Source of the DNA: Pseudomonas entomophila
Lineage (GTDB): Bacteria; Pseudomonadota; Gammaproteobacteria; Pseudomonadales; Pseudomonadaceae
Length of the DNA stretch: 64,000 nucleotides
Direction: 5' to 3'
Assembly: GCF_023277925.1 (NCBI RefSeq)
Contig: NZ_CP063832.1
Span: 1,707,001-1,771,000 of the forward strand
This document shows, piece by piece, positions 1-8,750 of this stretch. How positions within the stretch are numbered: position 1 is the stretch's first letter; every line of letters begins with the position of its first letter. The notes under the pieces are model-generated. The model had not been told where the DNA came from. It did no database searches and worked only from the letters and a program-made list of their open reading frames with translations. The translations under genes and the position numbers were made by a program.

Positions 1-160
1 GCTGCCGCGCCGGGTGCTGCCGATGCTGGAGCAAGCCTGGGCATCCGGTGAACGCAGCCTGCAGAAAGCCTTGTTGGGGGTGGTGCCGGTACAGGCGCTG
101 GAATGCATGGACAATGACCAACGCCTGAGCAACTTCAACAGCCCGGAGCTCCTGCGGTGA
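1..160 (+). CDS. C-terminal end of a MobA-like nucleotidyltransferase (partial)
   Basis: An open frame enters from the left edge in frame 2 and stops with TGA at 158-160, giving the last 52 residues of a protein. It ends in an Asp-Gln-Arg-Leu-Ser-Asn-Phe-Asn-Ser-Pro-Glu-Leu stretch. A final (F/N)xN(T/S)PEEL-like motif is characteristic of molybdenum cofactor guanylyltransferase (MobA) and related NTP transferases, which attach a nucleotide to molybdopterin in the cytoplasm. The catalytic N-terminal half lies outside the window, so the assignment rests on the tail alone. A REP pair follows within 30 bases. Confidence 0.5.
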   Translation, partial: LPRRVLPMLEQAWASGERSLQKALLGVVPVQALECMDNDQRLSNFNSPELLR

Positions 161-185
161 TCACCGCTGTGGTCGACGCAACCCG

Positions 186-267
186 GTAGGAGCCGGCTTG
201 CCGGCGAACACGCCATGACATGTCAGTTGCCCGTCACGGCCCTTTCGCCGGCAAGCCGGCTCCTACC
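186..267. repeat. REP inverted pair (GCCGGC type)
   Basis: Two copies of GTAGGAGCCGGCTTGCCGGC face each other around a short spacer, forming a large palindrome between two convergent genes. Each arm is itself a small hairpin (GCCGGCttGCCGGC). This is the usual Pseudomonas REP layout and may help end transcription from both sides. Confidence 0.85.
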
Positions 268-292
268 GGATCGTACCGACCAGGACGCTGCG

Positions 293-1963
293 TCAACGCG
301 CAAGCTCCTCGATGCTGATCTCGCGCATCCTGAATTTCTGCACCTTCCCCGTCACCGTCATCGGGAACTCATCGACGAAGCGGAAATGGCGCGGCACCTT
401 GAAGTGCGCGATCCGCGCTTTCGCCCACTCGCGCAGCTCATCCTCGCTGGCGGCATGCCCGGGGTGCAGGCGCACCCAGGCGACGATCTCCTCGCCGTAC
501 TTGCTGCACGGAACGCCGATCACCTGCACGTCGGCCACCGCCGGGTGGGTGAAGAAAAATTCCTCCAGCTCACGCGGGTAGATGTTCTCCCCGCCGCGGA
601 TGATCATATCCTTGCTGCGCCCGACGATACGCACATAGCCCTGCTCGTCCATCACCGCCAGGTCGCCGGTGTGCATCCAACCGTCGCCGTCGATGCTCTC
701 GGCCGTGGCCTTGGGGTTGTTCCAGTAGCCGATCATCACGCTGTAACCACGGGTGCACAGTTCACCGACTTCGCCGCGCGGCAGCGTGGCGCCCTCGCTG
801 TCGATGACCTTGGTTTCCAGGCGCGGCTGGGTGCGGCCAACGCGGGTCACGCGGCACTCGAGATCATCGGCGGCGCCTGTTTGCAGTGACACCGGGCTGG
901 TCTCGGTCATGCCATAGGCGATCTGCACCTCTCTCATGTGCATCTCGTCGATCACCCGGCGCATCACCTCGATCGGGCAGGTGGCACCGGCCATGATCCC
1001 AGTGCGCAGGCTGGACAGGTCGAATTCGCCCCGCCGCGGGTGGTCCAGTTCGGCGATGAACATGGTCGGCACGCCGTACAGCGCGGTGGCGCGCTCCTCG
1101 GCAACCGCCTGTAGCGTGAGTAGCGGGTCGAAGGCGTCACTGGGGTAGATCAGGGTGCTGCCATGGGTCATGCAACCGAGGTTGGCCATGACCATGCCGA
1201 AGCAGTGGTACAGCGGCACCGGCACCACCAGCCGGTCGTGCTCGGTGAGGCCTAGGCTCTCACCGACCATATAGCCGTTGTTGAGGATGTTGTGGTGGCT
1301 CAGCATCGCGCCCTTGGGGAAGCCGGTGGTGCCGGAGGTGTACTGGATGTTGATCGGTTCGTGGCGGTGCAGGCTGGCCTGGCGCGCGGCCAGTGCCTGT
1401 GGGGTGACCTCATCGGCCCGCGCCTGAAGAGCGTGCCATGTCAAGAAGCCCTTGGGCGGCTCGGCGGCCAGGCTCACCACCCCGCGCAACTCGGGAAGAC
1501 GCTCGCAGACGAGCTCGCCACAGCGACTTTCGCCAAGAGCGGGCGCCAGCCCCAGCACCATGGCGTGGTAGTCGGAGGTTTTGAACGCGTCGGCACAGAT
1601 CAGCCACTTGCAGCCAGACTGGCTCAAAGCGTATTCCAGTTCGCTGGTGCGGTAGGCCGGGTTGATATTGACCAGGATCGCGCCGACCTTGGCGCTGGCG
1701 AACTGGGTAATGCACCATTCGGCGCAGTTCGGCGCCCAGATCCCCAGGCGGTCGCCGGCTTGTACACCCAAGGCCATCAGGGCACGGGCATGGCGATCGA
1801 CGGCCTCGGCCAGTTGCCGCCAGGTGAAGCGCAGGTGCTGATGGCGAACCACCAGTGCCTCGCGGTCGGGGAAGCGAGCAACGGTGGTATCGAAAGCGTC
1901 GCCGATGCACTGGGTCAGCAGCGGTTTGTCCGGGTTGCCCTGGGTGTGGCTTGGCTGGGTCAT
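293..1963 (-). CDS. AMP-forming acyl-CoA synthetase
   Basis: This 556-residue cytosolic enzyme of the ANL superfamily activates a carboxylic acid to its CoA thioester through an acyl-adenylate. Visible motifs are the P-loop-like [11 protein letters not shown] (about residues 208-218), YGMTET (about 350), the HTGDL motif, the hinge [15 protein letters not shown] and the C-terminal catalytic Lys in [10 protein letters not shown] (about 541). It resembles the ACSF2/FadD branch that uses medium-chain or aromatic acids. It lies just downstream of the amine dehydrogenase genes in the same direction, separated by a REP pair. It may therefore activate the acid made from the amine, but the substrate cannot be read from sequence. 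Confidence 0.85.
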   Translation of the reverse strand: MTQPSHTQGNPDKPLLTQCIGDAFDTTVARFPDREALVVRHQHLRFTWRQLAEAVDRHARALMALGVQAGDRLGIWAPNCAEWCITQFASAKVGAILVNINPAYRTSELEYALSQSGCKWLICADAFKTSDYHAMVLGLAPALGESRCGELVCERLPELRGVVSLAAEPPKGFLTWHALQARADEVTPQALAARQASLHRHEPINIQYTSGTTGFPKGAMLSHHNILNNGYMVGESLGLTEHDRLVVPVPLYHCFGMVMANLGCMTHGSTLIYPSDAFDPLLTLQAVAEERATALYGVPTMFIAELDHPRRGEFDLSSLRTGIMAGATCPIEVMRRVIDEMHMREVQIAYGMTETSPVSLQTGAADDLECRVTRVGRTQPRLETKVIDSEGATLPRGEVGELCTRGYSVMIGYWNNPKATAESIDGDGWMHTGDLAVMDEQGYVRIVGRSKDMIIRGGENIYPRELEEFFFTHPAVADVQVIGVPCSKYGEEIVAWVRLHPGHAASEDELREWAKARIAHFKVPRHFRFVDEFPMTVTGKVQKFRMREISIEELAR

Positions 1964-2000
1964 GGGGTGCTCTTGTTATTGTGGTGAGTGTTCAGGCCCT

Positions 2001-2053
2001 TTCGCCGGCAAAGCCGGCTCCTATACCTGTAGGAGCCGGCCTTGCCGGCGAAG
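2001..2053. repeat. REP inverted pair (GCCGGC type)
   Basis: Two facing GCCGGC-type REP units lie between the amine dehydrogenase beta gene and the acyl-CoA synthetase gene. The spacer is only a few bases, so the pair can form one long hairpin in RNA. It could attenuate read-through or stabilise the upstream message. Confidence 0.85.
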
Positions 2054-2067
2054 GTCGCGACACCGAT

Positions 2068-3189
2068 CTAGCGGACGAACACCTGCGGTGTGGTGGTGGA
2101 CATGTCGCCACCCGGCAGCTTGATGCTCCCCACTTTCTCCAAGGTATTGGGGTCGAACACCGCCAGGTCGTTGAACGTGCCGCCCAGGTACAACTTGTCG
2201 CCCTTCTTGTCGAAGGTCACGCAGTAATAGGTGTGCTCCAGACTAGCCGCCTTGATCAGCTTGCGCTGCTTGATGTCGTATTTGGCCAGGCGGTTGAGCA
2301 CCCCGTACATCTGGTTCGGGTCCTTCGGCGAGCGCAGGCCGGTGAAGTACAGCTCGGTCAGCTCGGCGAACTCCTCGGTATGCGCCTTGCCGGTCTTCAG
2401 GTCGATGCTCAGGTAGCCGTACAACGGCTCGGCGGTGGCCGGGTCCTGCTTGGCATCCTTGAACCTGGCGATGGTGTAGAGCATCGAGAACTCGTGCCGG
2501 GCGCTCTGGTGCGGCCAGAAGTACAGCACGTCCGGCGCGCCGTACCCTGGGCGGTTCCAGCTGCGCAGCGGCAGCGCCACGCTGTACTGACCGGTCTTCA
2601 CGTCCATCTTGTAGATGTCCGGCCCAGCCACATACAAGCTGCCGTCATCGGCGGCACGCATCAGGTAGACCTGGCGCGGCATCGGGAAGGTGCGCACCGG
2701 CTTGGCATCCAGGCCATCCCCGGTACTGAACACCTCCAGACGCGGCGGCTTGACCACATAGTGGTCGTTAAGGCGCTGGCTGGGGTTGACCGTGGCATAC
2801 ACCTCCTTGCCATCGGGGCTGATGGCGAACGAGTACATCGCCTTGCCCACCTCGCCCGGCACGCTGGACAAGTTGGCGTGGAAGGTGGTCCTGCAGCTGT
2901 CCAGGTCGATGCCGTAGAGATCGGCGAAATGGTTGTTGAGCACATAGGCGGTGCGGTTGTCCGGCGCCATCACCGCCGTGCCGGGGCCGAACGCATCGGG
3001 CATGCGGCAGGTCTTGTACAACGAGTCACTGGCCACCTCGACCACGTGCAGGTTGTTCGGGTAGTTGGTGGCGATCAGGTACTCATGGCCGGCCTTCAGG
3101 GCCGGGCCTGCGTCATCGGCCTGGGCCGCCCAGGTGCAGGCCGTGGCGGCAACGGTGAGCGCGAGTTGCGCGCAGAGTCCAGGTTTCAT
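2068..3189 (-). CDS. qhpB: Quinohemoprotein amine dehydrogenase beta subunit (peaD-type)
   Basis: This 373-residue exported subunit of periplasmic quinohemoprotein amine dehydrogenase oxidises primary amines to aldehydes. The chosen ATG (3189) begins a clear signal peptide (MKPG, hydrophobic core, Ala-Gln-Ala-Asp cleavage zone) and has an AGGGGA ribosome-binding site; a longer frame to 3276 is arginine-rich and overlaps the gamma gene. The mature part shows repeated Tyr-Val/Val-Tyr-Ala blades (YVAGPDIYKMD, LYLGGTFNDLAVFDP), as expected for the seven-bladed propeller of this subunit. It is the last of four genes in the order alpha, maturase, gamma, beta. Confidence 0.9.
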   Translation of the reverse strand: MKPGLCAQLALTVAATACTWAAQADDAGPALKAGHEYLIATNYPNNLHVVEVASDSLYKTCRMPDAFGPGTAVMAPDNRTAYVLNNHFADLYGIDLDSCRTTFHANLSSVPGEVGKAMYSFAISPDGKEVYATVNPSQRLNDHYVVKPPRLEVFSTGDGLDAKPVRTFPMPRQVYLMRAADDGSLYVAGPDIYKMDVKTGQYSVALPLRSWNRPGYGAPDVLYFWPHQSARHEFSMLYTIARFKDAKQDPATAEPLYGYLSIDLKTGKAHTEEFAELTELYFTGLRSPKDPNQMYGVLNRLAKYDIKQRKLIKAASLEHTYYCVTFDKKGDKLYLGGTFNDLAVFDPNTLEKVGSIKLPGGDMSTTTPQVFVR

Positions 3190-3208
3190 GCGGTTTCCCC
3201 TTGTCGTT

Positions 3209-3532
3209 CTATTTGTCTTTCGGGAATACGGTGCCCAGGTTGCGCCAGTCTTCCTGGGAGTTGGTCGCCTGGGCATTCCAGTCCTGGTAGGTGCTCATCA
3301 TGTCCGGCACCTGGGCCGGCCACCAGCAGGGGTCGGAGCAGCCGTACAGGTCGGCTTCCATCGGCTGGCACAGCGAGCTGACGCCACCGAAGGCATCGAC
3401 CTCCCAGCCCGGGTCGGTGGTGGCGGTGCAGCCGGCCACGGCGCTCATGGCCAGCACTTCGTCGACGCGGTCTTCGGCGGCGGCCTGTTCGAGGATGCGC
3501 GCCTTGTTGTTCAGCGGTTTGAGGTGCTTCAT
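3209..3532 (-). CDS. qhpC: Quinohemoprotein amine dehydrogenase gamma subunit, CTQ cofactor peptide (peaC-type)
   Basis: This 107-residue precursor becomes the small catalytic subunit carrying cysteine tryptophylquinone. If a 28-residue leader is removed before MSAVAGC, every residue known to matter falls at its published mature position. These are Cys7-Glu16, Cys27-Asp33 and Cys41-Asp49 for the three thioether bridges, and Cys37-Trp43 for the CTQ cofactor. The leader is not a Sec signal; in this family it guides the radical-SAM maturase and is then cut by a dedicated subtilisin-like protease. The start follows the stop of the maturase gene by one base, indicating translational coupling. Confidence 0.96.
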   Translation of the reverse strand: MKHLKPLNNKARILEQAAAEDRVDEVLAMSAVAGCTATTDPGWEVDAFGGVSSLCQPMEADLYGCSDPCWWPAQVPDMMSTYQDWNAQATNSQEDWRNLGTVFPKDK

Positions 3533-3533
3533 G

Positions 3534-4964
3534 TCAATGCGCCTTCCGAGGAGTGATGTAGCGATCGATGAAGGCCGGGTTATTGGCCATGATGCGGCTG
3601 TAGACCTCGATGCCGAAATCGACCCAGTCGCGCATCAGCTCGCAGTAGTGGTAGGTCGGATGCTGCGGGTCGCCGTAACGGGCATAGCTCTCGTGGTAGC
3701 AGCCACCGGAACACAGGTTGCGGATGCGGCAGCTGTCGCAGCCGGTGCCGCTGCGGTCCAGGCGTTGCGAGAGGAAGTCGTTGAGCTGCGCCTGCTTCAC
3801 GCCTTGATGCACGTTGCCGAAGGTCGGCAGGCTGGAGCCGGTGAAGCGGTGGCAGAGGTTCAACTCGCCTGCGTGGTCCACGGCCAGCATCTTCAGGCCC
3901 GCGCCACACGGCAGGGCCTTCTTGTGGCCCTCGTGGATGTCGGTGATCAGCTGGTGCAGGTTGGAGAAGCCAATGTTGCGGTGCTCCAGCGCCGCGTCCA
4001 GGTAACGCCGCCCCAAGGCCTTCATGCTGGCGAACACCTGCACCAGTTCCTCGCCGGTGAGGTTGAAATCGGCCATGTCGCCGGAAGTCACCGGGGCAAA
4101 GCCCACTTCAGCGAAGCCCAGCTCGTTGAACAGGTGGTTCCAGATGGTCTCGACATCGGTGATGCCGCGGGTCAGGGTGACCCGCGCACCCACCGGCCGG
4201 CTGCGGTAGCGCGACAGCAGCATGTCGGCCTTGCGCCGCACCACGTCGTAGGTGCCCTGCCCACCCACGGTGATACGGTTGCGGTCGTGCACGGTCTTCG
4301 GCCCGTCGATGCTGACGGACAAGCCGAAACGATGGGCGTCGAGCCAGTCGACGATCTCTTCGTTGAGCAGCGTGGCATTGGTGGTCATGATGAACTCGAC
4401 CTGCTTGCCTGCCTCGGCGAAGCGCCGCTCGCAGTAGGCGACCATGTGCTCGATCAGCGCCCGGTTGGACAACGGCTCGCCACCGAAGAACACCACGCTG
4501 TAGCGCGCTTCATCGGGTGACTCTTTGAGCAGCATCTCCACCGACGCCTCGGCGGTGGCGCTGTTCATCTTGCGGCCGGCCGAAGGTTTGTCGAGGTCCT
4601 CCTTGTAGCAGTAGGTGCAGCTCAGGTTGCAACCGGTGTTGACGTTGAGCACCACGGTGTTCAGCGCGGTGCGCTCGACCTGCTTGAGCGCGATCTCCGG
4701 CGTCAGCGGCGAGCCGTCGCTGACCACCTCCAGGGCAATCAGCTCGCGCAGGGTTTCCTCGATGTCCTGTCCGCTGAAGCGCTGGCCGAGGAGCTGCATC
4801 AGTTCCTCGGCGGAGCAGCCCTGGCGACGCAGGGTGTCGATGATGCCGCCGGTTACCGCGTCGGCGGCGAACAGCGAACTGCTGGGGATATGGAACAGCA
4901 TGCGGTCGGCATCCACCTGCACTTCATGCAGGTTGCGTTCGACCAGGTTCAGTAGTGCGCCCAT
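3534..4964 (-). CDS. qhpD: Radical SAM/SPASM maturase of amine dehydrogenase gamma subunit (peaB-type)
   Basis: This 476-residue cytoplasmic radical SAM enzyme installs the Cys-to-Asp/Glu thioether cross-links in the gamma peptide. The radical SAM cluster is Cys112, Cys116 and Cys119 ([10 protein letters not shown]), followed by the GGEPL motif near 161. The C-terminal SPASM region has Cys353, Cys371, Cys409, Cys412, Cys418, Cys422 and Cys441, enough for two auxiliary [4Fe-4S] clusters. It lies between the alpha and gamma genes and almost touches its substrate gene. The ATG at 4964 has a GGGAGGT ribosome-binding site just upstream. Confidence 0.95.
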   Translation of the reverse strand: MGALLNLVERNLHEVQVDADRMLFHIPSSSLFAADAVTGGIIDTLRRQGCSAEELMQLLGQRFSGQDIEETLRELIALEVVSDGSPLTPEIALKQVERTALNTVVLNVNTGCNLSCTYCYKEDLDKPSAGRKMNSATAEASVEMLLKESPDEARYSVVFFGGEPLSNRALIEHMVAYCERRFAEAGKQVEFIMTTNATLLNEEIVDWLDAHRFGLSVSIDGPKTVHDRNRITVGGQGTYDVVRRKADMLLSRYRSRPVGARVTLTRGITDVETIWNHLFNELGFAEVGFAPVTSGDMADFNLTGEELVQVFASMKALGRRYLDAALEHRNIGFSNLHQLITDIHEGHKKALPCGAGLKMLAVDHAGELNLCHRFTGSSLPTFGNVHQGVKQAQLNDFLSQRLDRSGTGCDSCRIRNLCSGGCYHESYARYGDPQHPTYHYCELMRDWVDFGIEVYSRIMANNPAFIDRYITPRKAH

Positions 4965-5000
4965 GGCGACCTCCCGGTAATCGATTCGTCAGGTTGATGC

Positions 5001-6566
5001 CTATGGCAGCGGCGGGTTGTTCCAGCGCTGCACGGTGACAATCAGATGCCCCTCACCCTGCTGGCCGCCGTCGGCGAGCGTGGCGATCACTTTCAGGTTG
5101 CCGGCGTTATTGGTCATCATCTTGCGCTCGGGGTTCGGCCCCGCGCCGCCTGGCACGAACACGCCGTCGGCCTGCATCTGCCCGGCGAACTTGAGGTCCT
5201 CGTCCTCGACGGCCCGCTCGTTGAACGGCTCGACCTTCCAGCTGGCCGGCAGGTAGCCGATGCGCAGTGGCTGGCCACTGGCATCCTTGCCCCAGGCCTC
5301 GGCCTCGAAACGCCCCTGGACCTTCGGCACCGAGGCACCGTTCTCGCCGATACGGGCGATGGAGAACGCCGGCACCACCTTGACCTCTTCAACCTTGTCG
5401 TACACCGCCAGTTGCAGGCCCTTGAGGGTGCCCACCGCGACTTCACGCAGCCCCACGGCGGCATCCTTGGCGGCGCGCGCCTTGACCCGGATCAACGTCG
5501 GGGACGACTCCAGCACCTCGGTCACCTCCACGCCCACACCCAGCGCCGGCGTGCCCGACAGGTCACTACCCACCAGGGTGACCTCGCTTTCGCTGCCCAC
5601 CTTGATGAACGCCGGCTGCACCGCCAGCAAGCGGCCCTGGCCGGCCTTGGCGGCGCTGAAGTCCAGGCCACGCTCGTCGTGCTCGGCCTCGAACATGCGG
5701 CCTTTCATCTGCCCGTCGATGGCCGCGAACACCTGGCGCAGGTTGGCCTCGCCGACCTTCACAGTGCCGCGCCACTCATAGCCGTTGTAGAGGATCGCCG
5801 AGCCGCTGCCGTTGAACGGCGTGCCGTCGGCATAACGGCCCTTGACCTCGACCTTGAAGGTGTCGCCCTGGTCGGCGCTGACGCTCATCACCCCGCGCAC
5901 ATCGCCCTTGGCCAGCATATGGCCGCTGAACGCCCACTGCCCGGCCAGGGCCTCGGCCTTGGGCCGGGCCTTGAGCCACTCGGCCCAGGCCGGGTTGTCG
6001 AGGGGGTAGCGCTTGGCCAGGTCGGGCACCATCTGCTTGAGGGCGATGTCCAGCCAGTCGCGGTCGCGGGCCTGGGCCTGGTATTCGAGGGACGGCCACT
6101 GGCTGAGGTGGAAGTTGACCAGGTGCTCCCACTCCTTGGCCGGACGCCGTTGCAGGGCGACCCGGGCACCGGAGTGGCAGCGCCCGCACATCTGGCTGAG
6201 TTGATCGTCGAAGTGCTCGACGGTGTTCAGCCGACGCTCCATGGCGTAGCGCACACCCTCGGTCTCGCTGGGGGCCAGACCCTGCTTGTCGGCCAGGTAC
6301 TTGACCAGGGTGCGGCGGTCGTCGTCGCTGATCGAAAGGCCGTGCATCACCTGCATGCGGGCGATGCTCATCAACCAGCCTTCCGGGGTCTTGCGCTGAT
6401 GGCTGATGCGGCTGTAGCTGTCGTTGCCCTCGGGGATATGGCACCCCATGCACTTGTTCTGCAACAGGCTCGGGCCCTGCTCGGCCGCCATGGCCTGGGC
6501 GGACAGCAGGGCGGTGGCGACCAGCGCCAGAGTGCCCGCCCGCCGCCGGAGTCGAGTCGTGTTCAA
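5001..6566 (-). CDS. qhpA: Quinohemoprotein amine dehydrogenase alpha subunit, diheme cytochrome c (peaA-type)
   Basis: This 521-residue exported diheme subunit passes electrons from the CTQ subunit to a soluble acceptor. It has a signal peptide ending near Ala-Met-Ala-Ala-Glu, heme sites Cys39-Met-Gly-Cys42-His43 and Cys127-Gly-Arg-Cys130-His131, then a long beta-rich C-terminal part. The start appears to be TTG at 6566: GGAGGT sits six bases ahead of it, GTG further upstream runs into a stop, and the next ATG is inside the signal peptide. It is the promoter-proximal gene of the operon. A sigma54-like element lies about 77 bases upstream. Confidence 0.93.
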   Translation of the reverse strand: MNTTRLRRRAGTLALVATALLSAQAMAAEQGPSLLQNKCMGCHIPEGNDSYSRISHQRKTPEGWLMSIARMQVMHGLSISDDDRRTLVKYLADKQGLAPSETEGVRYAMERRLNTVEHFDDQLSQMCGRCHSGARVALQRRPAKEWEHLVNFHLSQWPSLEYQAQARDRDWLDIALKQMVPDLAKRYPLDNPAWAEWLKARPKAEALAGQWAFSGHMLAKGDVRGVMSVSADQGDTFKVEVKGRYADGTPFNGSGSAILYNGYEWRGTVKVGEANLRQVFAAIDGQMKGRMFEAEHDERGLDFSAAKAGQGRLLAVQPAFIKVGSESEVTLVGSDLSGTPALGVGVEVTEVLESSPTLIRVKARAAKDAAVGLREVAVGTLKGLQLAVYDKVEEVKVVPAFSIARIGENGASVPKVQGRFEAEAWGKDASGQPLRIGYLPASWKVEPFNERAVEDEDLKFAGQMQADGVFVPGGAGPNPERKMMTNNAGNLKVIATLADGGQQGEGHLIVTVQRWNNPPLP

Positions 6567-6642
6567 GGTCAGACCTCCACGGTGTTGTTCTTATCGTTTT
6601 TCGCACGCTTGGGTACTGCGGTGTGCATGTGACAGTGGCGAT

Positions 6643-6657
6643 ACAGGAAGTGTGCCA
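6643..6657 (-). promoter_or_regulatory. Possible sigma54 promoter for the amine dehydrogenase operon
   Basis: On the minus strand the sequence is TGGCACACTTCCTGT. The -24 block TGGCAC is perfect and the spacing is right, but the -12 block is CTGT instead of TTGC, so the match is only partial. Transcription would start near 6631, leaving a leader of about 65 bases before the TTG start of the alpha subunit. Confidence 0.4.
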
Positions 6658-6755
6658 GTTGGGGCAAAGGTGTTGCGGATCAAGCGTTTGGATAGTTTCA
6701 GGGAACAGTTCGGCGCGCCATGGCGCGCAAGCAAACGTTCCATTTCGCGACTGTG

Positions 6756-6772
6756 TGTTTCACCTTGAGACA
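6756..6772. promoter_or_regulatory. Dyad between divergent sigma54-like promoters
   Basis: TGTTTCACCTTGAGACA is an inverted repeat with seven-base half sites and one mismatch. It lies about 100 bases upstream of the minus-strand sigma54-like element and about 200 bases upstream of the plus-strand one, distances typical of enhancer sites for sigma54 activators. The protein that binds it is unknown; no regulator gene lies next to it. Confidence 0.4.
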
Positions 6773-6793
6773 CCGGGCCCGCGGCACAGGCCA

Positions 6794-6816
6794 TCGCCGG
6801 CAAGGCCGGCTCCTGC
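6794..6816. repeat. Single REP unit
   Basis: One GCCGGC-type REP (TCGCCGGCAAGGCCGGCTCCTG) lies in the divergent control region without a partner. In the rest of the 6567-7021 gap I see only the promoter elements and dyad listed separately. Confidence 0.7.
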
Positions 6817-6967
6817 AGAGTAGCGAGAGGCGAAATGGCCGCCCCGGTCAACTGTTCCATCGCAGTCTCAACAGCGTCTCAATGTGCAACAGGCGGCTTG
6901 CCTCAGCGCCGCCACTTAAGCCCTGAAAATGTCCAACTATCAAAGCGTTGGATGACCAGCCGGGTAT

Positions 6968-6982
6968 TGGCACGGCCATTGC
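6968..6982 (+). promoter_or_regulatory. Sigma54 (-24/-12) promoter of the aldehyde dehydrogenase gene
   Basis: TGGCACGGCCATTGC matches the sigma54 consensus TGGCACG-N4-TTGC at every specified base with correct spacing. The expected start point near 6994 leaves about 28 bases of leader containing AAGAGG before the ATG at 7022. Confidence 0.75.
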
Positions 6983-7021
6983 CAATGGCTGTTCACATCC
7001 AATGACAAGAGGCACCGCCCC

Positions 7022-8515
7022 ATGCATTCCGAACTGCCCATCCTCCCCGCCACCCGCGCCTTCCTCGCGCGCAAGCTGAAGATGCGCATCGGCGCCGACT
7101 GGCAGGACGCCGCCAGCGGACGCACCATGACCTTGCGCAACCCGGCCACCGGCGAGGTGCTCGGCGAGGTGCCCGCGGCCGCGCCAGCGGATGTGGACCG
7201 GGCAGTGCAGGCCGCGCGCCAGGCCTTCGACGCCTCGCCCTGGAGCCGCCTGCGCCCGCGGGAGCGGCAGAACCTGCTGTGGCGCCTGGCCGACCTGATG
7301 CAGCGCGACGCCCAGGAGCTGGCCGAACTCGAATGCCTGAACAATGGCAAGAGCGCCGCCGTGGCCCAAGTGATGGACGTGCAGTTGGCCATCGACTTCC
7401 TGCGCTACATGGCCGGCTGGGCGACCAAGCTCGAGGGCAGCACCGTCGAGCCGTCGCTACCGCTGATGCCCAACGACGAATTCCACGGTTTCATCCGCCG
7501 TGAGGCCGTGGGTGTGGTCGGTGCCATCGTCGCCTGGAACTTCCCCCTGCTGCTGGCCTGCTGGAAGCTCGGCCCGGCCCTGGCCACCGGCTGCACCCTG
7601 GTTCTCAAACCAGCCGACGAGACGCCGCTGACCGCCCTCAAGCTGGCCGAGCTGATCGATGAAGCCGGCTATCCGGCCGGCGTGTTCAACGTGGTCACCG
7701 GCACCGGCCTCGAAGCCGGCGCCGCCCTCAGTCGCCACCCCGGTGTCGACAAGCTGACCTTCACCGGCTCCACCGAAGTTGGCAAGTTGATCGGCAAGGC
7801 AGCCATGGACAACATGACCCGCGTCACCCTCGAGCTGGGCGGCAAGTCGCCGACCATCGTCCTGCCCGACGCCAACCTGCAGGACGCCGCCGCCGGTGCC
7901 GCCACGGCGATTTTCTTCAACCATGGCCAGGTGTGCTGCGCAGGGTCCCGGCTGTATGTGCACCGCAAGCATTTCGACAACGTGGTTGCCGATATCGCCG
8001 CTATCGCCAACGGCATGAAGCTGGGCAACGGCCTGGACCCCTCGGTGCAGATGGGGCCGCTGATCTCGGCCAGGCAGCAGGAACGGGTCACCGGCTACAT
8101 CGACCTGGGCCGGGAGCTGGGCGCCACCATCGCCTGCGGTGGCGAGGGTTTCGGCCCGGGCTACTACGTCAGGCCGACAGTGATCGTCGATGTCGACCAA
8201 CGTCACCGTCTGGTACAGGAAGAAATCTTCGGGCCGGTGCTGGTGGCCATGCCGTTCGACGATATCGACGAAGTACTGCGCATGGCCAATGACAACCCCT
8301 ATGGCCTGGGCGCGAGCATCTGGTCCAACGACCTGGCGGCGGTGCACCGGATGATTCCGCGTATCAAGTCCGGGTCGGTGTGGGTCAATTGCCACAGCGC
8401 ACTGGACCCTGCGCTGCCGTTCGGTGGCTACAAGCTCTCCGGTGTCGGCCGCGAGATGGGCGCGGCGGCAATCGAGCATTACACCGAGTTGAAGTCGGTG
8501 CTGATCAAGCTCTGA
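7022..8515 (+). CDS. peaE: Aldehyde dehydrogenase, probably phenylacetaldehyde dehydrogenase
   Basis: This 497-residue cytosolic NAD(P)-dependent enzyme oxidises aldehydes to acids. It has the usual family length, the catalytic Glu271 in TLELGGKSP, the nucleophile Cys305 in HGQVCCAGSR, the cofactor-site FTGSTEVGK motif and the C-terminal FGGYKLSG. The overall layout resembles E. coli FeaB. It diverges from the amine dehydrogenase operon, so the natural reading is that it removes the aldehyde made in the periplasm. With phenylethylamine as substrate the product would be phenylacetate, as in the P. putida pea pathway. A sigma54 promoter precedes it. Substrate specificity is inferred from context. 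Confidence 0.85.
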   Translation: MHSELPILPATRAFLARKLKMRIGADWQDAASGRTMTLRNPATGEVLGEVPAAAPADVDRAVQAARQAFDASPWSRLRPRERQNLLWRLADLMQRDAQELAELECLNNGKSAAVAQVMDVQLAIDFLRYMAGWATKLEGSTVEPSLPLMPNDEFHGFIRREAVGVVGAIVAWNFPLLLACWKLGPALATGCTLVLKPADETPLTALKLAELIDEAGYPAGVFNVVTGTGLEAGAALSRHPGVDKLTFTGSTEVGKLIGKAAMDNMTRVTLELGGKSPTIVLPDANLQDAAAGAATAIFFNHGQVCCAGSRLYVHRKHFDNVVADIAAIANGMKLGNGLDPSVQMGPLISARQQERVTGYIDLGRELGATIACGGEGFGPGYYVRPTVIVDVDQRHRLVQEEIFGPVLVAMPFDDIDEVLRMANDNPYGLGASIWSNDLAAVHRMIPRIKSGSVWVNCHSALDPALPFGGYKLSGVGREMGAAAIEHYTELKSVLIKL

Positions 8516-8532
8516 ATGCGCATTGCCTTTGC

Positions 8533-8679
8533 GATCGAGCGCCGCCCGCGCGGCGTATCGCGGATGAATCCTACATCGGTTGCAACGTGCCGCACCTGTA
8601 AGCGCATGGCATGCCTGGCTCGAAACAAACCTGTAGGAGCGGATTCATCCGCGATACGCCGCACAGGCGGCGCTCGATC
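8533..8679. repeat. Large inverted repeat with REP-like arms
   Basis: GATCGAGCGCCGCC (8533-8546) is mirrored by GGCGGCGCTCGATC (8666-8679). Inside these arms, GGATGAATCCTAC and GTAGGAGCGGATTCATCC also face each other. This is a third REP variant (GGATTCATCC core). It fills the space between two convergent genes and may act as a bidirectional terminator. Confidence 0.8.
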
Positions 8680-8750
8680 TGGAGACCGCTGCATGACACT
8701 CGCCTGGCACTTGGCCACCCCGGTGATCTTGCCCAACCTTCTACCGAGGC

